Part shown: positions 34,135 to 42,230 of the stretch, one piece after another
How the letters are laid out: the number at the start of each line of letters is the position of its first letter
Position numbering within the stretch: position 1 is the first letter of the stretch
DNA from: Pseudoxanthomonas suwonensis
Lineage (GTDB): Bacteria; Pseudomonadota; Gammaproteobacteria; Xanthomonadales; Xanthomonadaceae
Direction: 5' to 3'
Assembly (NCBI GenBank): GCA_030535605.1
Contig: JAUNRQ010000017.1
Location: 1 to 43,416, forward strand
DNA: 43,416 nt
The notes under the pieces: model-generated
What the model saw: the letters and a program-made list of their open reading frames with translations, nothing else
What the model was told of the DNA's origin: nothing
Databases searched by the model: none
Translations under genes and position numbers: made by a program

Positions 34135-34794
34135 TCAGAGCGTGAAGGCCGGCACCGGGGCGGCCCCGGCCAGATACGGCAGCTCGGTTTCGAATAACGA
34201 TTCGACGCGCGTTCCGTTGACATCGGCCTGCACCAGCACGGCCTCCATTGCCGGTGCGCGACCGTGGACGACGAACATGCGGCCACCGGGGCGCAGCCAC
34301 TGCAGGAACCGCTGCGGGATCTCGTCGACGGCAGCGGATACGCAGATTGCATCGAACTGGCGACCGGGCTCGGCGACGAAGGCGTCGGCGGCCTCGACGC
34401 GGGCATTGGCGATGCCCAGCCGCTGCAGCCGGTCGGCAGCCTGGTTGGCCAGGTCGGCATGGCGTTCGATGCCGACCACTTCGCGGGCCAGCATGCCCAG
34501 GCAGGCGGTCAGGTAGCCGCTGCCGCTGCCGATCTCCAGGACCGATTCGCCTTCCGCCGGCAGCAGGCTCTGCAGTGCGCGACCGTGGAAGACGGGCTTG
34601 TTCATGGTCTCGCCATGGCCGATCGGCAGCGCCGCGTCGGTGTAGGCGAGTGCCTGCAGCGGCGCGTCGACGAATGCCTCGCGCGGCAGCGTGGCCATCA
34701 CGTCCAGCACGCGGATGTCGAGCACGTCCCAGGGACGGACCTGCTGTTCGACCATCAGGTCGCGTGCACGGGCGAAATCGAACGGGGTAGTCAT
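34135..34794 (-). CDS. Pcm-like (protein-L-isoaspartate O-methyltransferase family) protein
   Basis: A 219-residue class I methyltransferase. The SAM motif VLEIGSGSGYLTACL (85-99) and the overall fold order fit Pcm. The segment that normally reads TISQPYIV in true Pcm is ETMNKPVFHGRAL (62-74) here, so isoaspartate recognition may differ. Residues 1-20 (MTTPFDFARARDLMVEQQVR) are typical of the family in this group. It is followed by the TolC-family gene and preceded by a TetR gene, an odd setting for a repair enzyme. Substrate is therefore open. Confidence 0.8.
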   Translation of the reverse strand: MTTPFDFARARDLMVEQQVRPWDVLDIRVLDVMATLPREAFVDAPLQALAYTDAALPIGHGETMNKPVFHGRALQSLLPAEGESVLEIGSGSGYLTACLGMLAREVVGIERHADLANQAADRLQRLGIANARVEAADAFVAEPGRQFDAICVSAAVDEIPQRFLQWLRPGGRMFVVHGRAPAMEAVLVQADVNGTRVESLFETELPYLAGAAPVPAFTL

Positions 34795-34827
34795 GGTGGC
34801 GGGGCCTGGAAAGGTCGCGGGCCGGCG

Positions 34828-34833
34828 ATTCTA
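34828..34833 (-). promoter_or_regulatory. Predicted -10 element for the Pcm-like/tolC unit
   Basis: TAGAAT on the minus strand (five of six consensus bases) lies about 33 bases before the ATG at 34794. The -35 region is poor. It would give a leader of about 27 bases and expression separate from the TetR gene. Confidence 0.4.
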
Positions 34834-34891
34834 GCCGTTTGCGCAGTGAGGAGCATGGGCCGTTGCGGTGTGCTTCGCGCAGTGCCGGAAG

Positions 34892-35602
34892 TCATCGCGT
34901 CGGCCCCGACGGGGCGTAGGCGCGCAGGAACATGGCCACGCTTGCCTGCAGGTGTGCTGCGATTTCCTCGGACGTGCAGACGTCGCAGCCGAACAGCAGG
35001 CGCGAATGCGGGTCGCCACGCACCAGTGCGAAGAACTGGGATGCGGCGCGGCAGGGATCGTCGACTTGCAGTTGGCCGTGGCCGGCACGATGCAGCAGCA
35101 GCGCGGCCATGCGTTCCTGGATGTGCTGCGGGCCGGAGGTCCAGAACAGCCGCGACACTGGCGTGTCGGCCATTTGCGGCGAGCACAGCAGGCGGTGCCC
35201 GGCGATGGCGTCCGGTGCACAGACGAAGTCGAAATAGCGCCGGGCGATGGCGAGCAGCGCGGCCTGGAGCGGCTGCGCCGGGTCATCCTGGAACACCGCG
35301 TCGGGGAATCCCTGCTCGCAGTAGCTGCGGACCGCCTCGCCGAACAGGGTTTCCTTGTCACCATAGTGGTTGTAGACGGTGAGCTTGGAAACGCCGGCGG
35401 CGGCGGCGATCTGGTCCATGCTGACGCCTTCGAAGCCATGCTCCAGGAACAGCCGCCTGGCGCTGTCGAGGATCGCCTGGCCCTTGCTCAGGTCCTTGGG
35501 TCGCCCGGGGCTTGCAGCCCGTGGTGGCGATGCATCGGTCGCGTCGGCGGCGCACGCGCTGCCGGGGGCAGGTCGGGAACGCTCGGGCAGGCGCGGGATC
35601 AT
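34892..35602 (-). CDS. TetR/AcrR family transcriptional regulator
   Basis: A 236-residue repressor-type protein. The helix-turn-helix lies at about 62-81 (MDQIAAAAGVSKLTVYNHYG), after a disordered Pro/Ala-rich tail of about 35 residues that is longer than usual. The C-terminal ligand domain (FFALVRGDPHSRLLFG and neighbours) is like that of AcrR/AefR regulators of efflux. The gene order TetR, Pcm-like, TolC suggests control of the channel. A palindrome 42 bases before the start codon may be its own operator. The long N-terminal tail means a later start cannot be excluded. Confidence 0.88.
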   Translation of the reverse strand: MIPRLPERSRPAPGSACAADATDASPPRAASPGRPKDLSKGQAILDSARRLFLEHGFEGVSMDQIAAAAGVSKLTVYNHYGDKETLFGEAVRSYCEQGFPDAVFQDDPAQPLQAALLAIARRYFDFVCAPDAIAGHRLLCSPQMADTPVSRLFWTSGPQHIQERMAALLLHRAGHGQLQVDDPCRAASQFFALVRGDPHSRLLFGCDVCTSEEIAAHLQASVAMFLRAYAPSGPTR

Positions 35603-35643
35603 CGGACAGGCTCGGGAAGGATCAATCTGCCTGCCAATTTAAC

Positions 35644-35660
35644 ATACTGGACAGTTCAAT
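35644..35660. promoter_or_regulatory. Palindromic candidate operator upstream of tetR
   Basis: ACTGGACAGT (35646-35655) is an inverted repeat ACTG/CAGT with a two-base spacer, set in an AT-richer stretch that stands out from the GC-rich surroundings. It lies 42-58 bases upstream of the TetR start, where an autoregulatory operator is expected. Confidence 0.4.
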
Positions 35661-35699
35661 AACGTGTCCGGCGGGTGAACGCGGCGGCGGCGGGACGGA

Positions 35700-36275
35700 T
35701 CAGTAGCTGCCGCCGTTGCTGGTGCCGTAGTCACGCAGGACCGCGCGGGCGTCCTCGCGCAGGATGTCGCGGCGGACCCGGATGCCGCGCTTGCCAAGCT
35801 CGCCGATCCAGTCCTCCGGCAGCGGGCCTTCGTCGAATTCGGTCAGTTCCATCACGTCCTCGGCGCGCGCGCCGATCAGCAACATGTCGATCCCGGCCCA
35901 GATGCTGGCACCGTAGCACTGGCAGCATGGTTGCGCCGAGGTCGCGAGGGTGAAGTGGCCCGCGGGCGTGTCATCGTCCAGCCGGTTCAGCCGTGCGCGC
36001 TGCACGCGTTGCTGCGCCAGCGCAAAGGCCATGGTCTCGGCGTGGGCCAGTGAGCAGGCGTGCGGCAGCACCCGGTTGACGCCGACCGCGACGATCCGCG
36101 CGTCCGGTCCGAACACCGCCGCGCCGAAGGGCCCGCCGCTGCGGGCGTCGATGTTGTGGCGCGACAGGGCGATCGCCAGGGCCACCTTTTCGGTGTCGTC
36201 GTCGTAGGTACGGCCCGGATCGACCGCGTCATGGATCCACGCCGGCAGGGTCAGGTGCAGTTGGGCGTGCAGCAT
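35700..36275 (-). CDS. Zinc-dependent nucleoside/cytidine deaminase-fold protein
   Basis: A 191-residue protein of the CMP/dCMP deaminase fold, seen in cytosine, guanine and tRNA adenosine deaminases. Zinc motif: H78-A-E80 (LAHAETMAF) and PCCQC with C117 and C120. SGGPFGAAVFGPDARIVAVGVN is typical of guanine-deaminase-like members. Residues 1-30 are a longer N-terminus than in minimal deaminases. The ATG at 36275 overlaps the stop of the lipoprotein gene (TGATG). Substrate is not identifiable by sequence alone. Confidence 0.82.
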   Translation of the reverse strand: MLHAQLHLTLPAWIHDAVDPGRTYDDDTEKVALAIALSRHNIDARSGGPFGAAVFGPDARIVAVGVNRVLPHACSLAHAETMAFALAQQRVQRARLNRLDDDTPAGHFTLATSAQPCCQCYGASIWAGIDMLLIGARAEDVMELTEFDEGPLPEDWIGELGKRGIRVRRDILREDARAVLRDYGTSNGGSY

Positions 36276-36715
36276 CACTGCAGGGACTCGGTCAGTCGAT
36301 CGGACTTGGCGCGGCAGGTGCCGCTGGAGCAATGGCAGGCACTGATCTCGGGGAAGCCGCAGACCGAAGCCATGCCGGTGCGCGCGCATTCGGCCTGCAC
36401 CGCGGCCGGGTCCGTGGGACTGTCGACATTCACGCAGGCCGGGTAATAACCACAGCAGTTGCCGACATTCTTGACCGCGCAATCGGCATCGATCTTGCAG
36501 CTGGTGTCCACGGTGCCCGGCTGACCAAGGGCCACATCCGTGTCGCGAGGCGGTGCCGGGGTGGCCGGTGCCGGCGTGCCCGGGGCCGTGCCGGCTGGCG
36601 CGTCCGGCGTGTCCTGCGCTTGGCCATTGGTCGGCGGGGCGGTGCAGGCGGCAAGCAGCGACAGGCTGCAAGCCAGCAGCGCGGCGATGGCGATGCGGCG
36701 GATCGACAGGCGCAT
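36275..36715 (-). CDS. Cysteine-rich lipoprotein of unknown function
   Basis: A 146-residue lipoprotein: signal peptide with lipobox LAAC (Cys24), a Pro/Ala/Thr linker (about 25-68) and a C-terminal domain with ten cysteines at 73, 79, 87, 88, 94, 110, 119, 127, 129 and 134, likely five disulfides. CKIDADCAV, GNCCGYYPAC and CHCSSGTC are the motif-like segments. The strong ribosome binding site AAGGAGG (minus strand, 36728-36722) lies inside the end of glnS, six bases before the ATG. I recognise no named family. It is translationally linked to the deaminase downstream. Confidence 0.78.
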   Translation of the reverse strand: MRLSIRRIAIAALLACSLSLLAACTAPPTNGQAQDTPDAPAGTAPGTPAPATPAPPRDTDVALGQPGTVDTSCKIDADCAVKNVGNCCGYYPACVNVDSPTDPAAVQAECARTGMASVCGFPEISACHCSSGTCRAKSDRLTESLQ

Positions 36716-36716
36716 C

Positions 36717-38465
36717 TCAGCCCTCCTTCTGCATCCAAGTGTCCCGCAGGGTCACACTGCGGTTGAACACGGGGCGTGAAGGGTGGTGGTCGCGGCGGTC
36801 GGTGACGAAGTAGCCGGTGCGTTCGAACTGCAGGCTGGTTTCCGGCGCGGCCGCCGCGGCCGCCGGCTCGACGTAGCCCTGCACGCTGCGCCGCGATTCC
36901 GGGTTCAGATGGTCGCGATAGGTGCGCCCGTCACTGTCGTCATCCGGGTCGGGCACGGTGAACAGCCGGTCGTACAGGCGGATCTCGGCAGGTACCGCGG
37001 TGCGCGCATCGAGCCAGTGGATGGTGCCCTTGACCTTGCGGTTGGCACCCTCCATGCCCGGGCGCGAGTCCGGATCCAGCCACGCACGCAGGCCCACGAC
37101 GGTGCCGTCGGCGTCCTTCACCACCTCGTCGCAGCGGATGATGCCGGCACCGCGCAGGCGGACCTCGCCACCCGGCACCAGCCGGCGCCAGCCCTTGGGC
37201 GGGACCTCGGCGAAATCCTCGCGGTCGATCCACAGGCGGTTGGAAAAAGCCACCTCGCGCTCGCCGGCGGTCGCGTCCTTGGGGTGGTTCGGGAACACCA
37301 GCGTTTCGGCGTGCTCGTCCGGCAGGTTGGTGATCACCAGTTCCAGCGGTTCCAGCACGGCCATGCGCCGCTGCGCGCGCCCGTCCAGGTCTTCGCGCAG
37401 GGTGTTTTCCAGCACCGTGTAGTCGATCAGCGAGTTCTGCTTGGACAACCCCAGCCGATCGATGAACAGGCGCAGCGCCGACGGCGTGTAGCCACGGCGG
37501 CGAATGCCCTGCAGGGTCGGCATGCGCGGGTCGTCCCAACCGTCGACCAGTCCTTCGTTGACCAGCGCCATCAACTTGCGCTTGCTCATCACGGTGTAGT
37601 CGAGGTTGAGCCGGGAGAACTCGATCTGGCGCGGCTTGGCCGCTTCGTTCGGCAGGCCATTGTCCAGCAGCGGCTGCAGCAGTTCGGGGTTCTCGTGCAG
37701 GGCGACGTTGTCCACGCACCAGTCGTATAGCGGGCGGTGGTCCTCGAATTCCAGCGTGCACAGCGAATGGGTGATGCCTTCGATGGCATCGCCCAGCGCG
37801 TGGGCGTAGTCGTACATCGGATAGATCGGCCATTCGTCGCCGGTGTTCTGGTGCGGAACGTGCTTGATCCGGTAGAGCGCCGGGTCGCGCATGTTCATGT
37901 TCGGCGATGCCATGTCGATCTTCGCCCGCAGCGTGCGTGTTCCGTCTGGAAACTCGCCGGCGCGCATGCGTCGGAACAGGTCGAGGTTTTCCTCGATACC
38001 GCGCTCGCGGTAGGGTGACTCGGTGCCCGGCTCGGTCAACGTGCCGCGGGTCGCGCGCACCTCGTCCGGGGTCAGGTCGCAGACAAAGGCCTTGCCGTCG
38101 CGGATCAGCTTTTCCGCGCCGAGATAGAACACGCCGAAATAGTCGGAGGCGTGGCGCAGGTCGTGCCAGTCGAACCCCAGCCAGCGCACGTCATCCTGGA
38201 TCGCCTGCACGTACTCGGGGTCCTCGCGCGCCGGGTTGGTGTCGTCGAAGCGCAGGTTGCACACGCCACCGAATTCGGCGGCGATGCCGAAATCCGTGGC
38301 GATCGCGCGGGTGTGGCCCAGGTGCAGGTAGCCGTTGGGTTCCGGTGGAAAGCGGGTCTTGACGTGCGTGTGCCTGCCGCTGGCCAGGTCCTCGCGGACG
38401 ATGTTGCGGATGAAGTCGGTGCGCTCGGGCGGCGTGGGCGTGGCGGACGTGGTCGGATCGGACAT
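36717..38465 (-). CDS. glnS: Glutaminyl-tRNA synthetase
   Basis: Class I synthetase of 582 residues that charges tRNA-Gln. PPEPNGYLHLGHTRA holds the HIGH-type motif and VMSKRKLMALV the KMSKS loop; the C-terminal anticodon-binding beta-barrel runs from about residue 340. Its presence implies the organism makes Gln-tRNA directly. The stop at 36717 is one base from the start of the lipoprotein gene, so glnS leads a three-gene operon. Transcription probably begins at TAAACT (38508-38503). Confidence 0.96.
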   Translation of the reverse strand: MSDPTTSATPTPPERTDFIRNIVREDLASGRHTHVKTRFPPEPNGYLHLGHTRAIATDFGIAAEFGGVCNLRFDDTNPAREDPEYVQAIQDDVRWLGFDWHDLRHASDYFGVFYLGAEKLIRDGKAFVCDLTPDEVRATRGTLTEPGTESPYRERGIEENLDLFRRMRAGEFPDGTRTLRAKIDMASPNMNMRDPALYRIKHVPHQNTGDEWPIYPMYDYAHALGDAIEGITHSLCTLEFEDHRPLYDWCVDNVALHENPELLQPLLDNGLPNEAAKPRQIEFSRLNLDYTVMSKRKLMALVNEGLVDGWDDPRMPTLQGIRRRGYTPSALRLFIDRLGLSKQNSLIDYTVLENTLREDLDGRAQRRMAVLEPLELVITNLPDEHAETLVFPNHPKDATAGEREVAFSNRLWIDREDFAEVPPKGWRRLVPGGEVRLRGAGIIRCDEVVKDADGTVVGLRAWLDPDSRPGMEGANRKVKGTIHWLDARTAVPAEIRLYDRLFTVPDPDDDSDGRTYRDHLNPESRRSVQGYVEPAAAAAAPETSLQFERTGYFVTDRRDHHPSRPVFNRSVTLRDTWMQKEG

Positions 38466-38502
38466 GTCGGGGCAGGCGCGGCGGGGCTGAATGCGGACAG
38501 GC

Positions 38503-38518
38503 AGTTTACCGGTATGCT
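38503..38518. promoter_or_regulatory. Symmetric divergent promoter between glnS and the DUF2007 gene
   Basis: The 16 bases AGTTTACCGGTATGCT contain -10 elements pointing both ways: TAAACT on the minus strand (38508-38503) for glnS and TATGCT on the plus strand (38513-38518) for the DUF2007 gene. Only CCGG separates them, and 12 of 16 bases are two-fold symmetric (core TACCGGTA). The -35 regions are poor on both sides. Leaders would be about 30 and 20 bases. Confidence 0.45.
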
Positions 38519-38545
38519 GCGGGCTTTCCCCGTTGCTGGCCTGCC

Positions 38546-38824
38546 ATGCGCGTTGTTCATCACGCTGCCAACCCGGTCGAAGCCCATCTGGTCAAGCACG
38601 CGCTGGAAGCCGACGGGGTTCTGGTGTTCGTGCTCGGCGAGTCCCTGGCCGGTGGCGTCGGCGAATTGCCGGCCGGCAGCTTCATCCAGGTGGCGGTGCC
38701 CGACGGGCAGGTGGACGCCGCCGAGGCGGTGTTGCGCGAATTGCCGTTGCTGGCGGGCAGCGTGGACGACGATGCTCTGGCCGATGACGACGGCCTTGGC
38801 GACGCGGCTGGCCTGACGGCATGA
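38546..38824 (+). CDS. DUF2007 domain protein
   Basis: A 92-residue protein. MRVVHHAANPVEAHLVKHALEADGV followed by VAVPDGQVDAAEAVL is the DUF2007 pattern, a small ferredoxin-like domain resembling signal-transducing PII-type folds; function unknown. The acidic C-terminal tail (DDDALADDDG) is disordered. The stop overlaps the start of the EamA transporter gene (ATGA), so the two are coupled. Confidence 0.83.
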   Translation: MRVVHHAANPVEAHLVKHALEADGVLVFVLGESLAGGVGELPAGSFIQVAVPDGQVDAAEAVLRELPLLAGSVDDDALADDDGLGDAAGLTA

Positions 38825-39747
38825 GTACTGCGCCGCAGGGCTCGCCGGGCCAGCGCCTGGCCGTGCTGCAGTTGCTTGCCGGTGCCGCGATCATCGGCAG
38901 CAACGGCTTGATGGTGCGCTTCGCCGGGACCGCGCCGACCACGTCGGCGTTCTGGCGGATGCTGCTGTCGGCGATTTTCCTCGCCGCATTGGTGCACTGG
39001 CGCGGCGGATGGCGAACGCTGTCGCCTCGCGCCTGGTGGTGGGTGGCGTTGCCATCGCTGGCGTTCGCTGCCGACCTGTGGATGTGGCACCGGAGCATCC
39101 TGCTTGTCGGTCCGGGCCTGTCGACCTTGCTGGCCAATGCCCAGGTGTTCTTCATGGCGCTGGCCGGCGTGCTGTTCTTCGGCGAACGCCCCGGGCCGCG
39201 ATTCTTCGCCGGTGTGTTGCTGGCGTTTGCCGGGCTGTGGCTGTTGTTGGGTGGCGACTGGGCCACGCTGCCGGCGCAATACCGCTGGGGTGTGTGGCTG
39301 GGACTGGCCACGGGCGCGGCCTATGCCGCGTACAACATCGGTCTGAAGCGCGCGCAGGCGGAAGCCGCGCTGGCCACCGGTCGGCCGGCGCTGGAACAGG
39401 TCCTGTGCCTGGCGGCGCTCGGCTCGGCGCTGTGCTTGGGTCTGGTGGGCGTGGCCGAGGGCAGCGATCTGCGCATTCCGTCCTGGCACGCGTTCTGGGT
39501 GCTGGTGGCGTTGGCCGGCTTCGGCCATTGTCTGTCGTGGGTGCTGATCTCGCGCTCGATGGTCAGCCTGCCGGTCGCGGTCGTCGGCCTGCTGCTGCTG
39601 TTCCAGCCGATGGTGGCCTACCTGCTGGACGTGCTGGTGCTGGATCTGCAGACCTCGCCGCGACAATGGGCCGGTCTTCTGGTGACGATGGTGGGCATCT
39701 TCGTTGCGGGTTTGCGCCGGCGCAGGCCACCGGCGCCACGGAACTGA
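38821..39747 (+). CDS. EamA/DMT family transporter
   Basis: A 308-residue inner-membrane protein with about ten transmembrane helices in two EamA repeats. [29 protein letters not shown] sequence (from LSTLLANAQ) ends the first repeat and the second ends [21 protein letters not shown]. Members export metabolites or amino acids; the substrate is unknown. ATGA overlap with the DUF2007 gene. The C-terminus is basic (RRRRPPAP), consistent with a cytoplasmic end. Confidence 0.88.
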   Translation: MSTAPQGSPGQRLAVLQLLAGAAIIGSNGLMVRFAGTAPTTSAFWRMLLSAIFLAALVHWRGGWRTLSPRAWWWVALPSLAFAADLWMWHRSILLVGPGLSTLLANAQVFFMALAGVLFFGERPGPRFFAGVLLAFAGLWLLLGGDWATLPAQYRWGVWLGLATGAAYAAYNIGLKRAQAEAALATGRPALEQVLCLAALGSALCLGLVGVAEGSDLRIPSWHAFWVLVALAGFGHCLSWVLISRSMVSLPVAVVGLLLLFQPMVAYLLDVLVLDLQTSPRQWAGLLVTMVGIFVAGLRRRRPPAPRN

Positions 39748-39835
39748 TGTGGTGCTCGTGTCTGCGGATTCAGCCGTGGCCGGCTACGCTGGCATCGGTC
39801 GACGGCAGGCAGACGAACCAATCGGAGTGGGACGA

Positions 39836-40477
39836 ATGATCGGAATCGGAGCCTTCGCGCAACGGATGGTGACGCCGGAACAGGCGCTGCCGGGCCGGGC
39901 CACGCCCATGCCGGTGCCTGCGACGCACCATGCGCTGGGCACGCCGATGCAAGGGCCGTTCGAGGGCATGGACGTGGCCACCTTCGGCATGGGCTGCTTC
40001 TGGGGTGCCGAGCGACTGTTCTGGCAGCTGCCGGGCGTGGTCGTCACCGCCGCGGGTTATGCCGGCGGCTACACCCCCCATCCCACCTACGAGGAAGTGT
40101 GCAGCGGGTTGACCGGTCACGCCGAAGTCGTGCGGGTGGTGTACGACCCGGCGCAGCGGGATTACCGCAGCTTGCTGGCGTTGTTCTGGGAACGCCACGA
40201 TCCGACCCAGGGCATGCGCCAGGGCAATGACCGCGGCAGTCAGTACCGCTCGATCATCCATTGCCATTCACCGGGGCAGTTCGATGCCGCCCGCGCAAGT
40301 GCCGCTGCCTACCAGCGCGCGCTGGACGCCGCCGGCCGGTCCGCGATCACCACCGAACTGGTGCATCCGGCGCCACCGTTCCACTATGCAGAGCCGGCGC
40401 ACCAGCAATATCTGTCGAAGGTGCCGGATGGCTATTGCGGCCTGCGCGGGACCGGCGTGGCCTGTCCCGTGCCTTGA
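39836..40477 (+). CDS. msrA: Peptide-methionine (S)-S-oxide reductase
   Basis: A 213-residue enzyme that reduces methionine-S-sulfoxide, close in length to E. coli MsrA (212). Catalytic Cys54 is in GCFWGAE; Cys201 (GYCGL) and Cys210 (VACP) are the resolving pair of the C-terminal tail. The N-terminal extension [14 protein letters not shown] is that of the E. coli-type long form. ATG at 39836, with GGAG (39824-39827) eight bases upstream. TACGCT (39785-39790) may be a -10. It converges on the orfX-position gene with ten bases between stops. Confidence 0.95.
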   Translation: MIGIGAFAQRMVTPEQALPGRATPMPVPATHHALGTPMQGPFEGMDVATFGMGCFWGAERLFWQLPGVVVTAAGYAGGYTPHPTYEEVCSGLTGHAEVVRVVYDPAQRDYRSLLALFWERHDPTQGMRQGNDRGSQYRSIIHCHSPGQFDAARASAAAYQRALDAAGRSAITTELVHPAPPFHYAEPAHQQYLSKVPDGYCGLRGTGVACPVP

Positions 40478-40487
40478 GCCGACGTGG

Positions 40488-41183
40488 TCACTGCACGCTG
40501 ACCGCGCACACGTACACCACCTCGCAGGCACCACGCCCGGTGTCGTCGCGGCGCAGCGAACTGCGCCAGCGCCAGCCGTCCGCGGCCCGCGCCTCGATCA
40601 GCCAACCGTCGATGCGGACCTGTTGTCCGGGCTGCACGCTGGCCAGCGCCGTGGCGATCGCCGGATCGGCGGGGACCATGTGCATGTTCGCGCTGCTGGC
40701 CACCATTTCCGGCGGTGGCAGGGGCGGCTGCGGGTCCGCCCAAGCGAAGTGGTACCAGCGGTCGGCCTGGCGAATGTCCAGCCGTTGCAGCACGGCATCT
40801 TCGCGCATCCGCCCCCAGGCCAGCGCCAGATCGGTCGGTGCCAGCAGGGCTTCGCGATCATCGTCGTAGCGGGCGCGCGACAGCACCCGCGCATCGACGC
40901 TGAAGCCGGCCAACGGCAGCAGTTGCGCGGCCGGATGTTCGAATGCCGCAAGGCCGTCCGGCAGGGCGCTTTGCAGCGGTGCCGCGCCCCTGGCGACCCG
41001 GGGCGGCAACGGGCAGTCGCCAGCGACGACGGTCGGCATTGAGGTGATTGCCGGCGGCGACTGCGTCGGCGCGGAGGCAGTGGCGAGCTCTCGCCACCAA
41101 CCGATGACCAGCAGCACCAGCAGCAACAGCAGGGCGCCCAGGCACGCGGTGAAGAACCAGCGTGGCCAGCGCAGTGCCGTCAC
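40488..41183 (-). CDS. Single-pass membrane protein in the orfX position
   Basis: A 231-residue protein: transmembrane helix at about 10-29, a periplasmic region with MVASSANMHMVPADP, and a C-terminal pattern WRSSLRRDDTGRGACEVVYV ending in a conserved-looking G-A-C-E. No known enzyme. It overlaps the oxyR stop by four bases (ATGA). In Xanthomonas the gene after oxyR is orfX, described as part of an ahpF-oxyR-orfX operon; this is its positional counterpart. The periplasmic domain and redox setting suggest an envelope role under peroxide stress, which is inference. Confidence 0.75.
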   Translation of the reverse strand: MTALRWPRWFFTACLGALLLLLVLLVIGWWRELATASAPTQSPPAITSMPTVVAGDCPLPPRVARGAAPLQSALPDGLAAFEHPAAQLLPLAGFSVDARVLSRARYDDDREALLAPTDLALAWGRMREDAVLQRLDIRQADRWYHFAWADPQPPLPPPEMVASSANMHMVPADPAIATALASVQPGQQVRIDGWLIEARAADGWRWRSSLRRDDTGRGACEVVYVCAVSVQ

Positions 41184-42088
41184 GCGACCGTGGCCAGACG
41201 GGTGCGCGCGGCGTCGGCGATTTCATCGCCGACCCGCTCCAGCAGCCCGGTCATCGCCGAGGACTTGCGCCATGTCAGGGCGATGCGACGATGCGGTGCC
41301 GGTGCGGCGAACGGTACCAGCGCCAGCCCTTCCGGCTGCACCACGGGCGGAGCCACCGACAGCGCCGGCAGCAAGGTCAGGCCGACGTCCGCGGCGACCA
41401 TCTGCCGCAGCGTCTCCAGGCTGGTGGCACGGAACCCGCCGCGTTCGTTGGCCCCTGCCAGGCGGCAGACGTCCAGCGCCTGGTCACGCAGGCAATGGCC
41501 GTCTTCCAGCAGCAGCAGGGTTTCCTCGTCCAGTTGCGCCATGTGCAGTTCGCCGGCTTCGGCCAGAGCATGCCCCTGCGGAGCGGCCAGCAGGAAGGGT
41601 TCCTCGAACAGGAACGTCGCCTGCAGTTGTTCGTCGTGGATCGGCAGGGCCAGCAGCGCGGCGTCCAGCTTGCCCTGGCGCAGTTGCTCCATCAGCACAT
41701 CGCTCTTTTCTTCCACCAGCAGCAGCTCCAGCCGCGGGAAGCATCGGTGCAGGCGCGGCACGATGTGCGGAAGCAGGTACGGGCCGAGCGTGGGGAACAC
41801 GCCCAGTCGCAGGCTTCCGGTTTCCGGGTCCAGGCTGCGCCGTGCCAGATCGCGCAGGGAATCGACGTCCGCCAGGATCTGTCCGGCACGGCGGGCGATC
41901 TCGACGCCGACCGGGGTCAACATCACCTTGCGTGGTGCCCGCTCGACCAGGGTCACGCCCAGTTCGTCCTCGAGCTTGCGGATTTGCGTGGACAGTGTCG
42001 GTTGGCTGACGAAGCTGGCAGTCGCGGCCTTGCCGAAGTGGCGATGTTCGGCGAGGGCGACAAGGTATCGGAGGTCACGCAGGTTCAT
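41180..42088 (-). CDS. oxyR: Hydrogen peroxide-sensing regulator OxyR
   Basis: LysR-family regulator of 302 residues. DNA-binding domain 1-60 (LRYLVALAEHRHFGKAATASFVSQPTLSTQIRKLEDELGV). The redox pair is exactly placed: Cys199 and Cys208 in EDGHCLRDQALDVCRL, as in E. coli OxyR, so peroxide should oxidise it to the activating disulfide. Start at the ATG at 42088; the open frame upstream reads as non-coding. A strong hairpin separates it from ahpF. Confidence 0.96.
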   Translation of the reverse strand: MNLRDLRYLVALAEHRHFGKAATASFVSQPTLSTQIRKLEDELGVTLVERAPRKVMLTPVGVEIARRAGQILADVDSLRDLARRSLDPETGSLRLGVFPTLGPYLLPHIVPRLHRCFPRLELLLVEEKSDVLMEQLRQGKLDAALLALPIHDEQLQATFLFEEPFLLAAPQGHALAEAGELHMAQLDEETLLLLEDGHCLRDQALDVCRLAGANERGGFRATSLETLRQMVAADVGLTLLPALSVAPPVVQPEGLALVPFAAPAPHRRIALTWRKSSAMTGLLERVGDEIADAARTRLATVA

Positions 42089-42122
42089 GGTCTGGCTGTG
42101 CCGTCGGTTGATGCGACGGATG

Positions 42123-42141
42123 GCCCGCGTCTCCCGCGGGC
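42123..42141. promoter_or_regulatory. Hairpin upstream of oxyR
   Basis: GCCCGCG and CGCGGGC form a seven-pair stem with loop TCTCC, 35-53 bases before the oxyR start codon. It may be a leader hairpin or a second part of the ahpF terminator region. Confidence 0.3.
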
Positions 42142-42199
42142 TGTCCGTGTGTTCGCAAGCCAGTGTCCGTGTGGCTCGGGGATACCTGCCCGATGGAAC

Positions 42200-42223
42200 G
42201 CCTCCCGGCGGGTGCCGGGAGGC
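42200..42223 (-). terminator. Terminator-like hairpin after ahpF
   Basis: A perfect ten-pair stem, GCCTCCCGGC against GCCGGGAGGC, with loop GGGT, begins eight bases after the ahpF stop codon. The stem is very stable (nine G-C pairs). No T-run follows on the minus strand, so it may act as a partial terminator or an mRNA-stabilising hairpin. Confidence 0.6.
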
Positions 42224-42230
42224 CGGCGGA

